NCBI RefSeq assembly: GCF_009389715.1
Contig: NC_052399.1
Location: 6,574,585 to 6,638,584, forward strand
Direction: 5' to 3'
DNA length: 64,000 bases
Origin: Phoenix dactylifera
Taxonomy: Eukaryota; Streptophyta; Magnoliopsida; Arecales; Arecaceae
Each line of letters opens with the position of its first letter. The stretch's first letter is position 1. This document shows positions 1 to 11,546 of the stretch, in pieces. Below the pieces are notes generated by a model that was not told the origin of the DNA, searched no databases, and saw only the letters and a list, made by a program, of their open reading frames with translations. A program made the translations under genes and the position numbers.

Positions 1-760
1 TATTTTAGATTAATACCTTACAAAATTTGAAGGACTTGTCACGGAAGATGGTGAACAGCATAAGTTCTTAAGGTTGAATATTCCTATATAAACTTCACCT
101 CCTCTTATCCCTATTCTGTTTTCCATATAAAATATCCATAACCAAGCACTGCCACTATCTTATAACTTTATCAGAATTATTTCTTAAATTAGTTTTATAA
201 CATAATTCTTAGATTGATTTGGATGATGAAGAAAAAATCTGCTACCTCCCTTTATATGTGAGAAGATACATCTACTACTAAAAGATGACAGACAAAATGA
301 ACCAGATGATAAATGTGTGAACTCCAAAAAATCATTTCTAGAATGATTATTCAACATAAATAAATGTTAAAAAGTCAAAATTACCATGCAGTTAAAAATA
401 ATGGCTAATCCGAATTTCTACAGTCAGCACTTTGTTTCCTTAAAAAGTGATATAGAGATGTCAGTTGAAAAGTGGATGACATTGAAAAATATGCTCCTAG
501 AAGATGTTGAAAATAAAGCAACCAAAAGAACCAACATGGCTTTACACTATCTGAGAATTCTACAAGTTCAATTTATTTTCTAGAGTTTGCATTTGATGAA
601 AATGGGTTAGTTAGCAATTCACTTCTATAGCTCAACAACAAACAGAACCAGAATGTCTTGTTCCCACTTACGACAGCAACAAGTCCGTCTTTGCAGAGCC
701 TCAATTCACCTAAATGCTGGAAATACATAAGACAACTGGTTAAGGCAGACTGATGAATAC
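1..760 (-). other. MPS1 intron 4, partial
   Basis: After the donor at 760 (CAG|GTATTC on the minus strand) no further kinase exon is seen: no HRD-type catalytic-loop coding is found on the minus strand down to base 1. The sequence is AT-rich without recognisable elements. Confidence 0.7.
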
Positions 761-3700
761 CTGCCAATAAAACCGTAGCCAGTTCTCATCCAATTTCCAA
801 CCCGAGTTATTCATCTCCTTCCACTTCTGTGAAAGCATATGAGCCAAATCAATCTCTCCATACTCAAGCACCATGTATATATATTCATCATCTTTAATCC
901 TTCCATCCTTTATGGTCGTTGAGCCATTCACGACTTCCTGGAGCAAAGTTTTATCTGTCACCTAGGAAATGAAAGCAAGCATCAGTGCAATATAGTGCTA
1001 GAAACTACATCTCGTGAGTGCACATAGTCCAAATAGTGTAAAGAATAGTGAAATGGACGGTAATGTTTGTTCTTCCTTTTGCAAATTATTTTTCCAGAAA
1101 GTCAGGATGGATTCATAAAGACTAAGAAAATGATAATATAACATAAGAATATACACGATTTTTTCACCTCCTGCATTCTGGCAATACAGGAAGGCATGAC
1201 TTACTGGGAGAAGATGTGCAAAAAGTCTTAAACATTTCAGACAAGTGCAATAAGAACGAATTGGCAACATATTTTTACCAGTAAGACAAATATTTACTAG
1301 GAATTTGTGCTGGTTGTATCTCGTATGTCAAAGTCACACTATTTGCCACTCATGAAGTCTACTTTTAGATACTACTGTCCAGAAATGTGAAACATCCTGT
1401 AGTAGAAAAGTCAGTCTTTACAGCATTTTCACCAGAAAATTTTCTTCAGACAACTTAACCAACTGGATCAAAAACTTAGTTATCTTGTTCACGATTTTGA
1501 CAAGCAGGCTGCTGTCTGCAGGCAGCTGGGGCATGGAAAAGTTCATATGGAAAACATGTAGGTGTATGTATGTGTGCAGACACATATGCAGCTGGGATTT
1601 TAGAATATCGAAAAATAAATGTGCCATTAAAATAAACAAAAATAAGCAGAAAATTAGCGATAAAAAGTAAAACAGTTTCCCTCTAATTTAAGGCCCATTT
1701 AGTAATGCAGGATATTCTAACCTAAAAAGGTATCAAAACCTTCCTATGCATTATGCTCAAATTTCGCACACCAAAAGGCAACAAATAACTCCACAAATTA
1801 TCAAATGGAGAGAAGAGATAAAATTGAAGAACTATATAGGTCACTAGCATAGGGTCCAGGCCACATGCATGACCCATTTGTCCTAATCAGCTGTCTAACA
1901 CTACACTATGCGGCCTAGTGGAATACGGAGACAACATTGGACCAATGCATATGCAGCTAAAAAGATATCCCATTGGTTGAGGCAAAAATATTTTAACGAA
2001 TTAAAAGTTTTCAATTAATTAACCGAAGTCATCTAAGATACCAACCTCGTATTGCAATTTACACTGCTCCTGGCTGCTATCAAGGTGCACACATTAGCTT
2101 TTCTCCATTGATAGACTGGCACCCCAAGTAACAAAAAGAAAGCATGCTTAAAAACAATCTGAGCATATGAAGAAACAAGAATTGGTATATCGCCCTCCTA
2201 AATTCAATAAGAGAATATGTAGTGCACAATGCAACATGTTATCTAGGACCAGGTAGTCATTTAGTGATGATAAAAGTTGTTGTCAGCAGCACTTCACAAG
2301 AATGCCTACAGGACTTAAGCAATGCAAGTCATCCAGAAGAAAAGTTGTGCTGCTTTATTAACATATTTATATTATCTATACTACAACATGGTAAATGAAA
2401 ATGAGCGCATGTATATCAGGGCACATACAAATACACACGGAACAAGTACAGTTTAATAACCTAAGATGGATCTTCCATCCCTTTCTCACTCTTGAGAAAA
2501 GGAAAAAGACATGTAGATGCACAAACAACCAGTATAATTTAACTGGACATAAGGAGAATGCAATATATTTACTTTCATAAGGCATTGAATACTATTTATT
2601 CGCGTTAATATTCCATCCACTGTATAACACAATAAGAGGTTCTTCTGGATATTGTTCAAACAGCAGACACAATCATTTTCAGGTTTTGCAGAAAACAAAT
2701 CTAATACCTAACTAGGAATGCAATTTGAAGGAAGTGGGTTAGGCTCAGCAGGACTGTTCTTGACTTGATAACTCGCTCTCACTTTCTATTCCCTAATTGT
2801 TCTTAATTCACAGTGCCTCACAAAGTCCCTGGACATGTATGTCATTGTTCAGCAAAAAGAAATACTAAAAAAAATCATGTTATTTTGTGAGTTATTTGGC
2901 TATTGTTCAACTTAGAAGATAAGAGTATTGTGATCCCGTGACGAGAGTGAATTTCTTTTCACAATTGTCGCCTTTGAATGTTTCCAATTTTGTCCAATAC
3001 TGATCATCGTTCTCTAAGTTGTAGCTATATTGGGGACATTTTTCTCATCTTGATCCTTGTCAACTATGGAGGAAATGAGAGGATCCTCATCCGAGTCCTT
3101 ACTTCAATTGTAATAAAGAATGATCTATGCTCATAATCCTTATTCTTTCTAATATTAAGGAGAGCAATCGGTCATTAGCCATAAGTCTAATTTTCATGAG
3201 ATAAATAGGATTTAAAATTTCGCCCTAAGAATAGATAAAGTTTCAGGGATGGTTTCTACTGCCTCATCTAACATACTTCTTTCTCTCATCTTCTCAATCT
3301 ACAATTCACATAAACTTACCTATAACTGTCTCAAGAAGCAGAGAGACTTTACTTTCCATCCTACTGACAGACACTATTTCTTTTGGGGTTAGTGTTAGTT
3401 GTAACCATCAAAACATGCTCTAGTTCTTCCTAGTCATCTATTTTCATTACAATGCAACTTTTATTGAGGATAAACTTTATAAACTTAAGAAGGTCATTTG
3501 TGGCCTATATATAATAGTCACAGCATGGTTTGGAAGATTTACTAGTTGGAAGACTAAATGTAGGCAATATTGAACTTATAAGTATAGCAAGGCCAGCATT
3601 ATTGTCCTAATATAAGTGACCAGAGAGTGTGGTTATGTAGAACAACTACAAAAAGTCAACACCAAGAAGAATTCTTGCTACGAGAATGGAGAATCATGAT

Positions 3701-6192
3701 CTTTGAGATGCTGCTTCCGTATAAATTATAAGATCAAAGATATTTAATCCCAGATAAAAGTTTGTTTTAAACTTGGGAAAAGAACTCATTAATGTAGGGT
3801 GTAATCAAGGAATAGAGCCTTTTTTATAATTTTATAATTTTGGGGAAATCGATAAACTATCATACTGCCAGTCTATGTACTTGAGAGGTACTAGGCAGCT
3901 TATGCTTGTAATCACTTCAACTCATTTGGGGGCAGTTTTATACACTAAGTTACCTCAAGTTGTTTCATTGCCCTAGTCATCTGTTCACAAGGTTCAGAAA
4001 TAGAAAAGGAACCAATCATAGCTCAAAATAGGAAAGAAAGTTTTGTAAACAACATCAGCACTAATCCAAGCATCTAACATTGAGAAAATAATGTTTACAT
4101 ATATCATGTACTCATGCAAAATATTTGAAAGGGTATTGGATGTTAAGTTACATAATTACACTAGCTGAATTTATTTCTAAATAAGAAAATGTTTGATGCA
4201 ATTTTGAAGTTCTAATGAATACATGTGAAAAGGAAATTGCATTCAACAAAAGGAACAAAAAAAAAATCATACAGAAATCTGATTGGCTTTGCAAGATAGT
4301 ACCTCATAATCAATAAGTTGAATAATATTGTTCTTCCCTTTCAGCCTGTTCAAATACTCAATCTCTTGACAAAATCCATAGGCAGTTGGATAGTCACGGC
4401 CTTTGAGTTTGATCTTTTTCAGAGCATATATCGTACAGTCTGATGAGATGACTTTGTGAACTTCGCTACTTCCTCCACTACCTATTTTACCAAGCTTTTG
4501 ATAGAGCTTTCCATTAACTTTGAAAAATACATCAGGGTCATACTTCTTTTCGCGAGGAGCCTTCTCTGCTTTGCTAGATTGAGAGGGCCCCAAACCCATA
4601 TTTGATGATGTGTTGTTTGCTGGTGGAACCTGAGATTGCAAACAGTTGGCATCACCAGACGGCCCCATCTGTTTTATACTTTCACCCAAATTAAGACCCT
4701 GCTGATGATTCTGAAGCCCATCAGCTTCCTTCCCGGCACTTCCTTGCCCCTCTGGAAGGGCATGGTCCGTAACACCTGACAAGTTCTCTATAGCAGATGA
4801 TGACGTTTGTGTTGGAAAGGCAGTCTGCCCAGCCAAAGGAGCATGTGTGCACTGAAAAGTTGGACCAGAATGGACTGACATTGTAGTGACACACGAAGAG
4901 CCCATAACTGAAGATCGAGTCATTGGTTCCACATAACACCTATTACTACTATGTTCAATCCTCTTCTCCAACAAGGTACTCCCACCAAACTTCGCACTGC
5001 TCAAAGACACTCCCATGATCCCAAGAACCTGCTGCTTTGGGTCCTGACAATTTGTGGCCTGAGTGTCCAAATAGCTTTCCCCATCTGCCAATGCAAGAGA
5101 ACCCAAATAAGATGAAATGTTGTCTGTTCTAGTATCTGTGGTCATTCGTGTATCAGCACCTGCATAAGAAGAACCTAAGAGAAACAAAAACACACAGAAC
5201 TATACATAGCAGGAAACAATGAAATTATAACAATAATAGCTCCTTAACACAGACTCTCAACTCATGACAGCAAACAGTAAGCAGTTCCAAAAAAAATCTC
5301 GTACTCTGAAAAGTTGCGTGGGCATTGCCAGCCAAAGCAAGCTGGTCCTTCTTCAAATGATCGTCAGCCAGAGCATGTGGGGATGCCAAGTGAAAGGAAG
5401 AAACTGAGAAAGATGACTCTTTTTGATTGACCGGGATTTCAGAATTGCCCTTCGGCAAGCCAAACGGGCTCAAATTCTCATCATGCAACGTAGTTATGGT
5501 TCCGGTAATTGATGGGGGAGTAACCGATGAATCCCCTTGAGGAGCCGTCGCCATTTCAGCCACGCTGTCCTTCCTCTGATCAGATGCCACATTCGGCATC
5601 CTCGCAGCTCCTAAAACTGCTCCAGTTAGCAACGCTGTCTTACTGAAAGGATTTCCACTTATGGAAGACGCAGAAGCAGCGCTCCTCGAGGGCTCTGTTT
5701 GGGAAACCAAGACACGGCTCGCGCGGGAGACGTTAGACTGCATTGTACCTGAAAATCCTCTCAAGCAAACCAAAAATTGATCAACAAATTATCCAGAAAC
5801 TAACCATCCCACTAGGGCTCACTGTTCAGTGTCCAAAACCCTAATTTCTTTAGTAAATCCACAGATCTAGAAAAGACTACAAATTTCACAATGCGCCATA
5901 AAAAAAAAAAAAAAAACGATTTTGGACGAATTGGAACGGGAAAACCTAAATTCCATTCCAAGGGAGAGGCACGGCGACTGGATATCGAACAAATCTTCGG
6001 GAAAAGAAGAAATTGGAGCATACCGAGAGGTCTGTGGCGCTTGAAGACGGCATGAACGTGTCGGAGGAAATCCGGGTCGGAGAGAGAGGAGGATAAGGAG
6101 GAGGAGGAAGAGGTGAGGTTGGCCTCTCCGGCGATCGGATGGATTTGGCTGCTCGACGCCGGGGGAGGCGGAAGGTTAGCCTTCCTTTCCAT
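761..6192 (-). CDS. MPS1: MPS1/TTK-like dual-specificity protein kinase, 5' half (runs off left edge)
   Basis: Exons on the minus strand, in transcript order: 6024-6192, 5305-5748, 4303-5174, 761-961; all have GT/AG borders and the frame stays open for 562 codons. The start is ATG at 6192, giving [11 protein letters not shown], and exon 1 joins exon 2 as HRPLG-TMQSN. Residues 1 to about 425 are Ser/Thr/Gln-rich and probably disordered, as in plant MPS1. The kinase domain begins near residue 430 with the glycine loop GSGGSSEV, the ATP-binding lysine in YALKK (about 457), a helix-C glutamate in CQEIEYL and the hinge [10 protein letters not shown]. The catalytic loop, DFG and the rest lie left of base 1. 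MPS1 is the kinetochore kinase that starts spindle-checkpoint signalling. No frameshift is seen. The family call rests on the kinase segment and the characteristic N-terminus. Confidence 0.93.
962..4302 (-). other. MPS1 intron 3 (3.3 kb)
   Basis: The intron lies between the phase-0 donor at 4302 (GAG|GTACTA) and the acceptor at 962 (CCTAG|GTG). It splits the kinase N-lobe between the beta-3/4 region and the hinge. It is AT-rich unique-looking sequence; I recognise no coding domain or intact mobile element in it. Confidence 0.75.
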
Positions 6193-6203
6193 CGGCGGCG
6201 GAA

Positions 6204-6213
6204 CCCAACGGCA
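6204..6213 (+). promoter_or_regulatory. MSA-like motif (CCCAACGGCA) beside the MPS1 start
   Basis: The ten bases match the core of the mitosis-specific activator element (YCYAACGGY), bound by three-repeat MYB factors in plant G2/M genes. It lies 12-21 bp upstream of the MPS1 ATG, so probably in the 5' UTR. A single short match can occur by chance; the gene being a mitotic kinase is the only reason to list it. Confidence 0.35.
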
Positions 6214-6459
6214 TATCGTCAGAGCGGGGGTGGAGGGAGACGGTGGCGGCGGAGAAGGAGGAGCGGATTACGGGAAGGTCCACGGCGGCGGAGGCGTAGG
6301 GATTTCGTCCATCGTCGGGGGGCCGCAAGGAACACCGGTCTCTCCTCTCCTACGAGTCGGTTCTTATCGAGCTCCTAAAAGAGGGCAAGCGGGAGGGGGG
6401 AGTTGGATTCCTTTCGCCGACGCCGTCGAAGGGTAAAGGGTGAAAGAAATTTAAATGGC

Positions 6460-6514
6460 GCTTCTTGCCGCCCTGCTGCTGGCCCATGCTTCTTGCCGCC
6501 CTGCTCTGGCCCAT
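6460..6514 (+). repeat. 28-bp tandem duplication upstream of MPS1
   Basis: Two adjacent copies (6460-6487 and 6488-6514) both start GCTTCTTGCCGCCCTGCT and end CTGGCCCAT; the second is one base shorter. Confidence 0.85.
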
Positions 6515-6648
6515 GTGGTTTGGAAGAATTTTGGGCCGGGCTCCGTCAGGTCAGGGGTTTCATGACGACCCGACCTTTTTCTAGGTTTGCCTTTTGGTTG
6601 CAGCAAATTGATTTTGATCAAGGGATGCGGTTTTCAATGGTGAATTTT

Positions 6649-6884
6649 AATGGAGACTCGCAGACTGGTCAGGAGATTGGCTTCCTTTCAGGCTGTACAC
6701 ATGTATCGGGAGGCAAATAGAGTCGCAAACTGCGTCGCCTCTTATGTTGCTCGGCACACCGGAAAGTTTCTTTGGACTAGTGCCTCTGAGATTTCCTCTC
6801 CTTTGTATCATTTTATTATTTCTGACTTGGCAGGCCGTACCCATGTAAAAGCTATATAAATACCGGTTTCACCAAAAAAAAAAA
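6649..6884 (+). mobile_element. 5'-truncated LINE, RNase H end with poly(A) tail and target duplication
   Basis: The plus strand encodes the tail of a plant LINE RNase H domain: the motif HMYREANRVANCVASYVARH is diagnostic, followed by a region ending in a stop and then a 12-A tail (6874-6885). One frame change separates the first codons from the HMYREAN frame, so it is dead. The insert is flanked by ATGGTGAATTTT (6637-6648) and ATGATGAATTTT (6885-6896), a target-site duplication with one mismatch. About 235 bp survive, a typical short LINE insertion, starting about 450 bp upstream of the MPS1 start codon. Confidence 0.82.
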
Positions 6885-6896
6885 ATGATGAATTTT

Positions 6897-8011
6897 TTCC
6901 CCCTTCCCACTAGATTGAAATGGGTTTCGATTTTTTCCCCCACCACTTACATGTTGATTAATGGTTGACACCGGCTGGTTTTAGATATTGCCATTGATCA
7001 CACACTTTAGTTCACCAGTCCAATCCAACAATCTAAGATTGGTTAGATAATTCATCAGGCTGGTTTAGGTTAGATATCGCCATCCACGCCCTATTTACTT
7101 CTCCTCAATCTAGGAGTTAGAAGTTGGTTCGATGCACAGGATTAGGTAGTATCAATCAGGACCCCAAGTACCCCTCAAATGAATCACTATGTTCTACATG
7201 GTACTGACGAATAAAGCAATGATATGGCAGATGATCCCTAACACTTTCTTATGTCACTTGGATCACATTGGTTATGGAAATGGTATAGATAAAAAAATAA
7301 ACCTGCTTCTTATGATACACAGAAATGAACATAATGAACAACCATGCTAAGTTGCTAACAGAAAAATTAGTCAATTTTGCAATTTAAAGAAGTAATAAAT
7401 CGAAAGCCATGCTAACCGAAAAAAATAGTCAAAGATTGCAAAACCAACATGCAACTCTACAAAAATAATATCACTGGCTGAATACAAACTTAGGAGAACG
7501 AGCGAAGCAATAAACAAAACCTCAACCACAAATCATGCATCTAACTTTCGCATATCGGCAGTCCGATCGAATTTTAGAAGCATAATTATTGCACAAGCTA
7601 TATGGAAGTTCATTATCAAAACAATATTGCGAGCAAGCAGCAATGAGCACATGTGGCCACAAACAAACCACCATACCAATTCTATGGAAACCATTAAGTG
7701 ATTGCTGCACACATAGAATTGAAACACCAATTCCACACAAACTTCATCCCATGTTAGCCAAATAACACACACATCACCTATAAGCATCACCTTAAGCATG
7801 TTATATAGCTTACTTCCAATTCACATCAAGCATCAATTTAACTAGTCCTTTGTAACCATTGTGCAAGGCCAAGTCCAGTAATGCATTGGGTGTCTAACTC
7901 CAAATTATGGAGAGAACAGGAACTTAAACTAAAGCATGTCATAAATGTACAACAAGCTATTTGACATAATGCCAATTCTGAAAGCATTGAGGGGAAAAAA
8001 ATAGCAGGGAA
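6897..8011. other. Intergenic, MPS1 5' side to RPS13 3' end
   Basis: AT-rich spacer. No gene, RNA gene or clear element recognised; the last few hundred bases probably hold the RPS13 3' UTR. Confidence 0.6.
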
Positions 8012-8846
8012 TCACTTGGCCTTCTTCTTGCCAGCGACGGTGACCCTCTTTCCCTTGAGCGTGCGGCAGTTGTTCTTGGTCCTCTGGCCTCTGCAGGGAA
8101 GCCCCATCTCGTGCCGAATGCCGCGGTAGCACCTGATCTCCTTCAACCTCTCGATAGCCAGCCTGTTGAAACGTCTCTTTTTCCCCAAAACCCAGAAAGA
8201 AAACAGCGTCAAAAATAAGACTTGGAGGCCAGAATCTAATAAGAATGCCAAGACCCAGAAAAATAGAATCCAGTATCGATTAAAAACACCTGAGCCCAAA
8301 AAGAAAAGATCATCAAAAAGAAAACTTGGAGCCAAAATCCAGAAAGAGAACCGTCATCGAAAAGAATACTTGAAGACGAAATCCAGTACAAATGCGAATC
8401 AAGGGAGGGGGAGGAGGCTTACGAGGTCTCCTTCGATCATATACTTAGAGACTTCATCACGGAGAGAGATGAGCTCCTCGTCGGTGAGGTCCTTGGTGAT
8501 CTTGTTCTCCATTCCTATGTCGAAGAGGATCTGGCGGGACTTCGAGCGGCCGATGCCATGGATGTACTGGAGGGAGAACTCCACCCTCTTGTTGTTGGGG
8601 ATCTCCACGCCCCCTACTCGAACGCAACGGATGGTGAGGGCTCCGCGCTGCAGCAGAAGGAAGGATTGAGAGAGAGCTGGGGTGGAGAAAGGGGGGAAGA
8701 GAAGAGAAGAGGGGTGTTACCTTGGGAGGAGAAGAGGGATTGGGGAAGGAGAGAGAGGTAGGGAGAGACGCCGAAGGGTTTCCTCCTCGGCTGACGATGG
8801 AGAGGGATGAAGAGAGGGGGAGCGCCGCCATGGAGAGGGCCGCCAT
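8012..8846 (-). CDS. RPS13: 30S ribosomal protein S13, chloroplastic (nuclear gene)
   Basis: Exons on the minus strand: 8721-8846 (42 codons), 8423-8647 (75) and 8012-8176 (54 plus stop), all joined in phase 0, total 171 aa. Start is ATG 8846 ([11 protein letters not shown]); the first 45 or so residues are Ser/Pro/Ala-rich and acid-free, like a plastid transit peptide. The mature part is classic uS13: [15 protein letters not shown], then YIHGIGRS, then [20 protein letters not shown] and a lysine-rich tail ending GKKKAK. uS13 sits in the head of the small ribosomal subunit and touches the P-site tRNA and the uL5 bridge. Introns are 73 and 246 bp. Length matches plant plastid S13 (about 170 aa); a mitochondrial destination cannot be fully excluded. 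Confidence 0.95.
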
Positions 8847-10234
8847 GTCTCGGAGCTGCCTTCTGCTCGATTCCGGTGCCCTGCGGCCTTAGCTCGGTTT
8901 GGGACTCGGGAGTCAGATAAGGTTTCGGTAACGCCGTTCTCCTATTTGACGGCCTTCCCCTGAAAACGCTGTTGACTGTTTTAACGAAGTTAACGGCAGC
9001 TTCTATTTTTTCTTAATTTTTTTTCATGATAATGGTTTTTATTACAAAAGAAATAATAAAAAATAAAAATAAATAAAAATAAAAACTAACAAATCTATGA
9101 GTGCTCTATGCAGCTACTCTATCTAATTGGGAATCTCCCGAGTGCAGGAGCGGCCAAATACATTTAGAGGCCTGCCCGTAATGAATGGCAGTGGAACTCT
9201 TGGGGGTAAATGAATATCAGGTAAATCAAAAGTCAATATGGTGATAAAAGATGATCTACATAAAAAAAGAGTAATGAACAAACTAGCTCAGAAGCTAACA
9301 GAATTCTCCAGAAAAATGTATAACAGCTTAGAAACTCAATCTAGAACAGAAAAATTCCTTAGGAACTATATGATGCAATAAAGTGCCGCATATCTATGTA
9401 GTGATTTAGAACTGACCAGTGGCCACTAGACATGAGACTCTTGAGACAATAGTGAGGCATCAGATAGCTTCTTACACTTTGTTCAGTATATACCAGTTGT
9501 GCATATAGATTTCATTCCAAGAGAATGAATAGATTAAACAACTCTAACATTTGAGTAAATACATTACTCAGTTTTTTTATATATATGTTGCACTTGATCA
9601 CAAAAAATCAGGACAAAGAGAGATCAAGACTTACAGCTCTACAAGTTGGGCAGCAACGATAAAATTGGATGTTTCCTATTGGATGTTCCTAGCTTAGAGT
9701 TAGTGGCCCTGTGGTTGTGGACCTATGGTCCGGTCGACCGAGAGGTGGGCCAAGTGGCTGCTCGCCACCGTCAAGATCCAGAACGGCAGTCGGCAGAACC
9801 AAAAGGACGGTGGCGGGCCACCGGGTTCTTGCCTTTTTGGAGCCAGAGGACGGTGGACCATGGACCGCTGATGAGATCGAGAGCAGCCGAGAAGAGCTGG
9901 AGAGAAGGTCCGAATTTCGGAGTAAGAGTGGCCCAAGAACTAAAGATTTGAGAAGCCGTCGACGGTCAAGCCAAGAAGAGAAGGATCGAAGAACTAAAGA
10001 ACTGAAGAAGCACGGGAGTCTGGAGGGAGAGGAGAACTGAAGAAGTCGAGAAAGTTCAGCAAAAAAAAAAACACTAGTAGAGAAGGAGGGAGGAAATGTC
10101 CGTTGTTTGTCAATTGTCGTAGGCTCGTAGCCGCCGCCCGTACGTTACCTTACCTCAGTCACCTATAGCCCGCAGCCTATTTGTCATCGGGAATGCACTG
10201 TAGCGGCGTAGCCAGGCGGTAGCTCACCGTTCTA
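8847..10234. other. Intergenic, RPS13 promoter side
   Basis: GC-rich leader next to RPS13, then AT-rich spacer, then a GC-rich patch at about 9690-10040 that is open in several frames but shows no known domain. I see no supportable gene here. Confidence 0.55.
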
Positions 10235-10603
10235 CTAGCTTTCAGATGTGAAAGCTGTGCAGCAGTGGGATGGGCTCATGGGCACTGGGCAGAGCGGGGC
10301 CTTCCTTGTGCCGAGGGCCTTAGGCGACCACCTCGGTCTTCTAAGGCTCGAGCCGGCTCTGCTATAATGGTTGGCTACATATGAGGCTACCCAGTTTGCG
10401 GCTCCGCTAGCCTCTCTGTAAACGTGCTTGGCTTGCAATGCCACGCCGCCACTAACCATGACCTGGATATCTCGAAGCAAGGGGTGGCATCCACCCACAC
10501 CACCGGTGCCTTTCTGGATCAAGCCAATAACCATAGCCGAATCACTCTCAAGCAGAACTGCAGTTGCTTGCAACACGCGCTCTCGGCTCAGCCCAGCCCA
10601 CAC
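10235..10603 (-). mobile_element. LINE RNase H-domain fragment
   Basis: The minus strand reads through about 120 codons with LLESDSAMVIGLIQKG, HPLLRDIQVMVSGG and AKHVYREASGAANWVASYVANH. These are the acidic-DS motif and the C-terminal helix pattern of RNase H domains in plant LINE retrotransposons. Neither reverse transcriptase nor a poly(A) tail is visible, so this is an isolated fragment. It is related to, but oriented opposite to, the LINE end at 6649-6884. Confidence 0.75.
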
Positions 10604-11546
10604 CGCCCTTATAAATATTGGTTGATTTAAGGTAGAGTACAGTGATCACAGAATCAAAAAGCTTTTGAATTTCCAAAAAAAAAGTAATGTGAATTTTGAA
10701 ATATTAATCTTGCAAGAAAAAATGGATTTATTTTTGACCAAAAGACTTTACAAAGAAATCTTCAGGTGAGATGATAACATTGGATCCAACGATGTTATTA
10801 GAAGGTCAAACTGGACATTGAGATAATGGATATCTGCGGGTGCTCGAAAGACATCAATACTTGGTCTTTGGGTATTTGTCGCATTAAACCTTGCTATAAT
10901 TTGGATTTCTAGCTTCGCCGAGACTATGATAACTTTGCTATTATGCTTGAATTTGGACTTCTAATGGAATATAGGTGGCCCAACTTAGATTTCTAAAGCA
11001 TGGCCTTTCCATGAGAAAATTCCTTGTGGACTCCATGTATAAGACACTTGAAATGATCTTGTATAAGAATGGTCTGATTTGCACATCCAGTTCTAGTTCA
11101 CAATTCATTTCTCTTCTAGTACTATCATAAGCACACATTCTCATCATGCAAACTTTAGCTACTTTGTCGTAAAACTATTTACAATTGAATTTGTTATTCA
11201 TGTGGTTAAATCTGCTGCTAATCGTAGATTCTGGGATTTGAAAAAAAATGTTAACAATCATATTTTCAATGTACTTTTTGAAATATAAGAAAAAAAATTT
11301 CAAATCTCAGAAACCCATCATATGCTTCGGTGGGCCGAAGTGAAACTGGATGCACCTACCAAAAGAATTTGACGTCAGTCCAGCCGGCGGCCACAAGGAA
11401 TTTGATTGGGTTTGTGCAATCTACCATCATGAACCTTGGGAACCTGTTGCCTGAGACAGCACAGGGTCAACAAAAGCTGCCAACTAGCTTGCCGATGAAG
11501 GTAGATCCCACGGATTTATTTGCTTATTGGACTTAACAATGACTAA
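10604..11546. other. Intergenic, no gene seen
   Basis: AT-rich sequence up to the TAA target site of the element at 11547. No domain or RNA gene recognised. Confidence 0.55.

Noticed and set aside
9646-10040. Overlapping open frames in a GC-rich patch
   Set aside because: No known motif, no splice or promoter context; frames on both strands are equally open.
10600-10640. TATAAATATTGG sequence resembling the LINE 3' end at 6853-6870
   Set aside because: It lies on the wrong side and strand of the RNase H fragment; probably chance.
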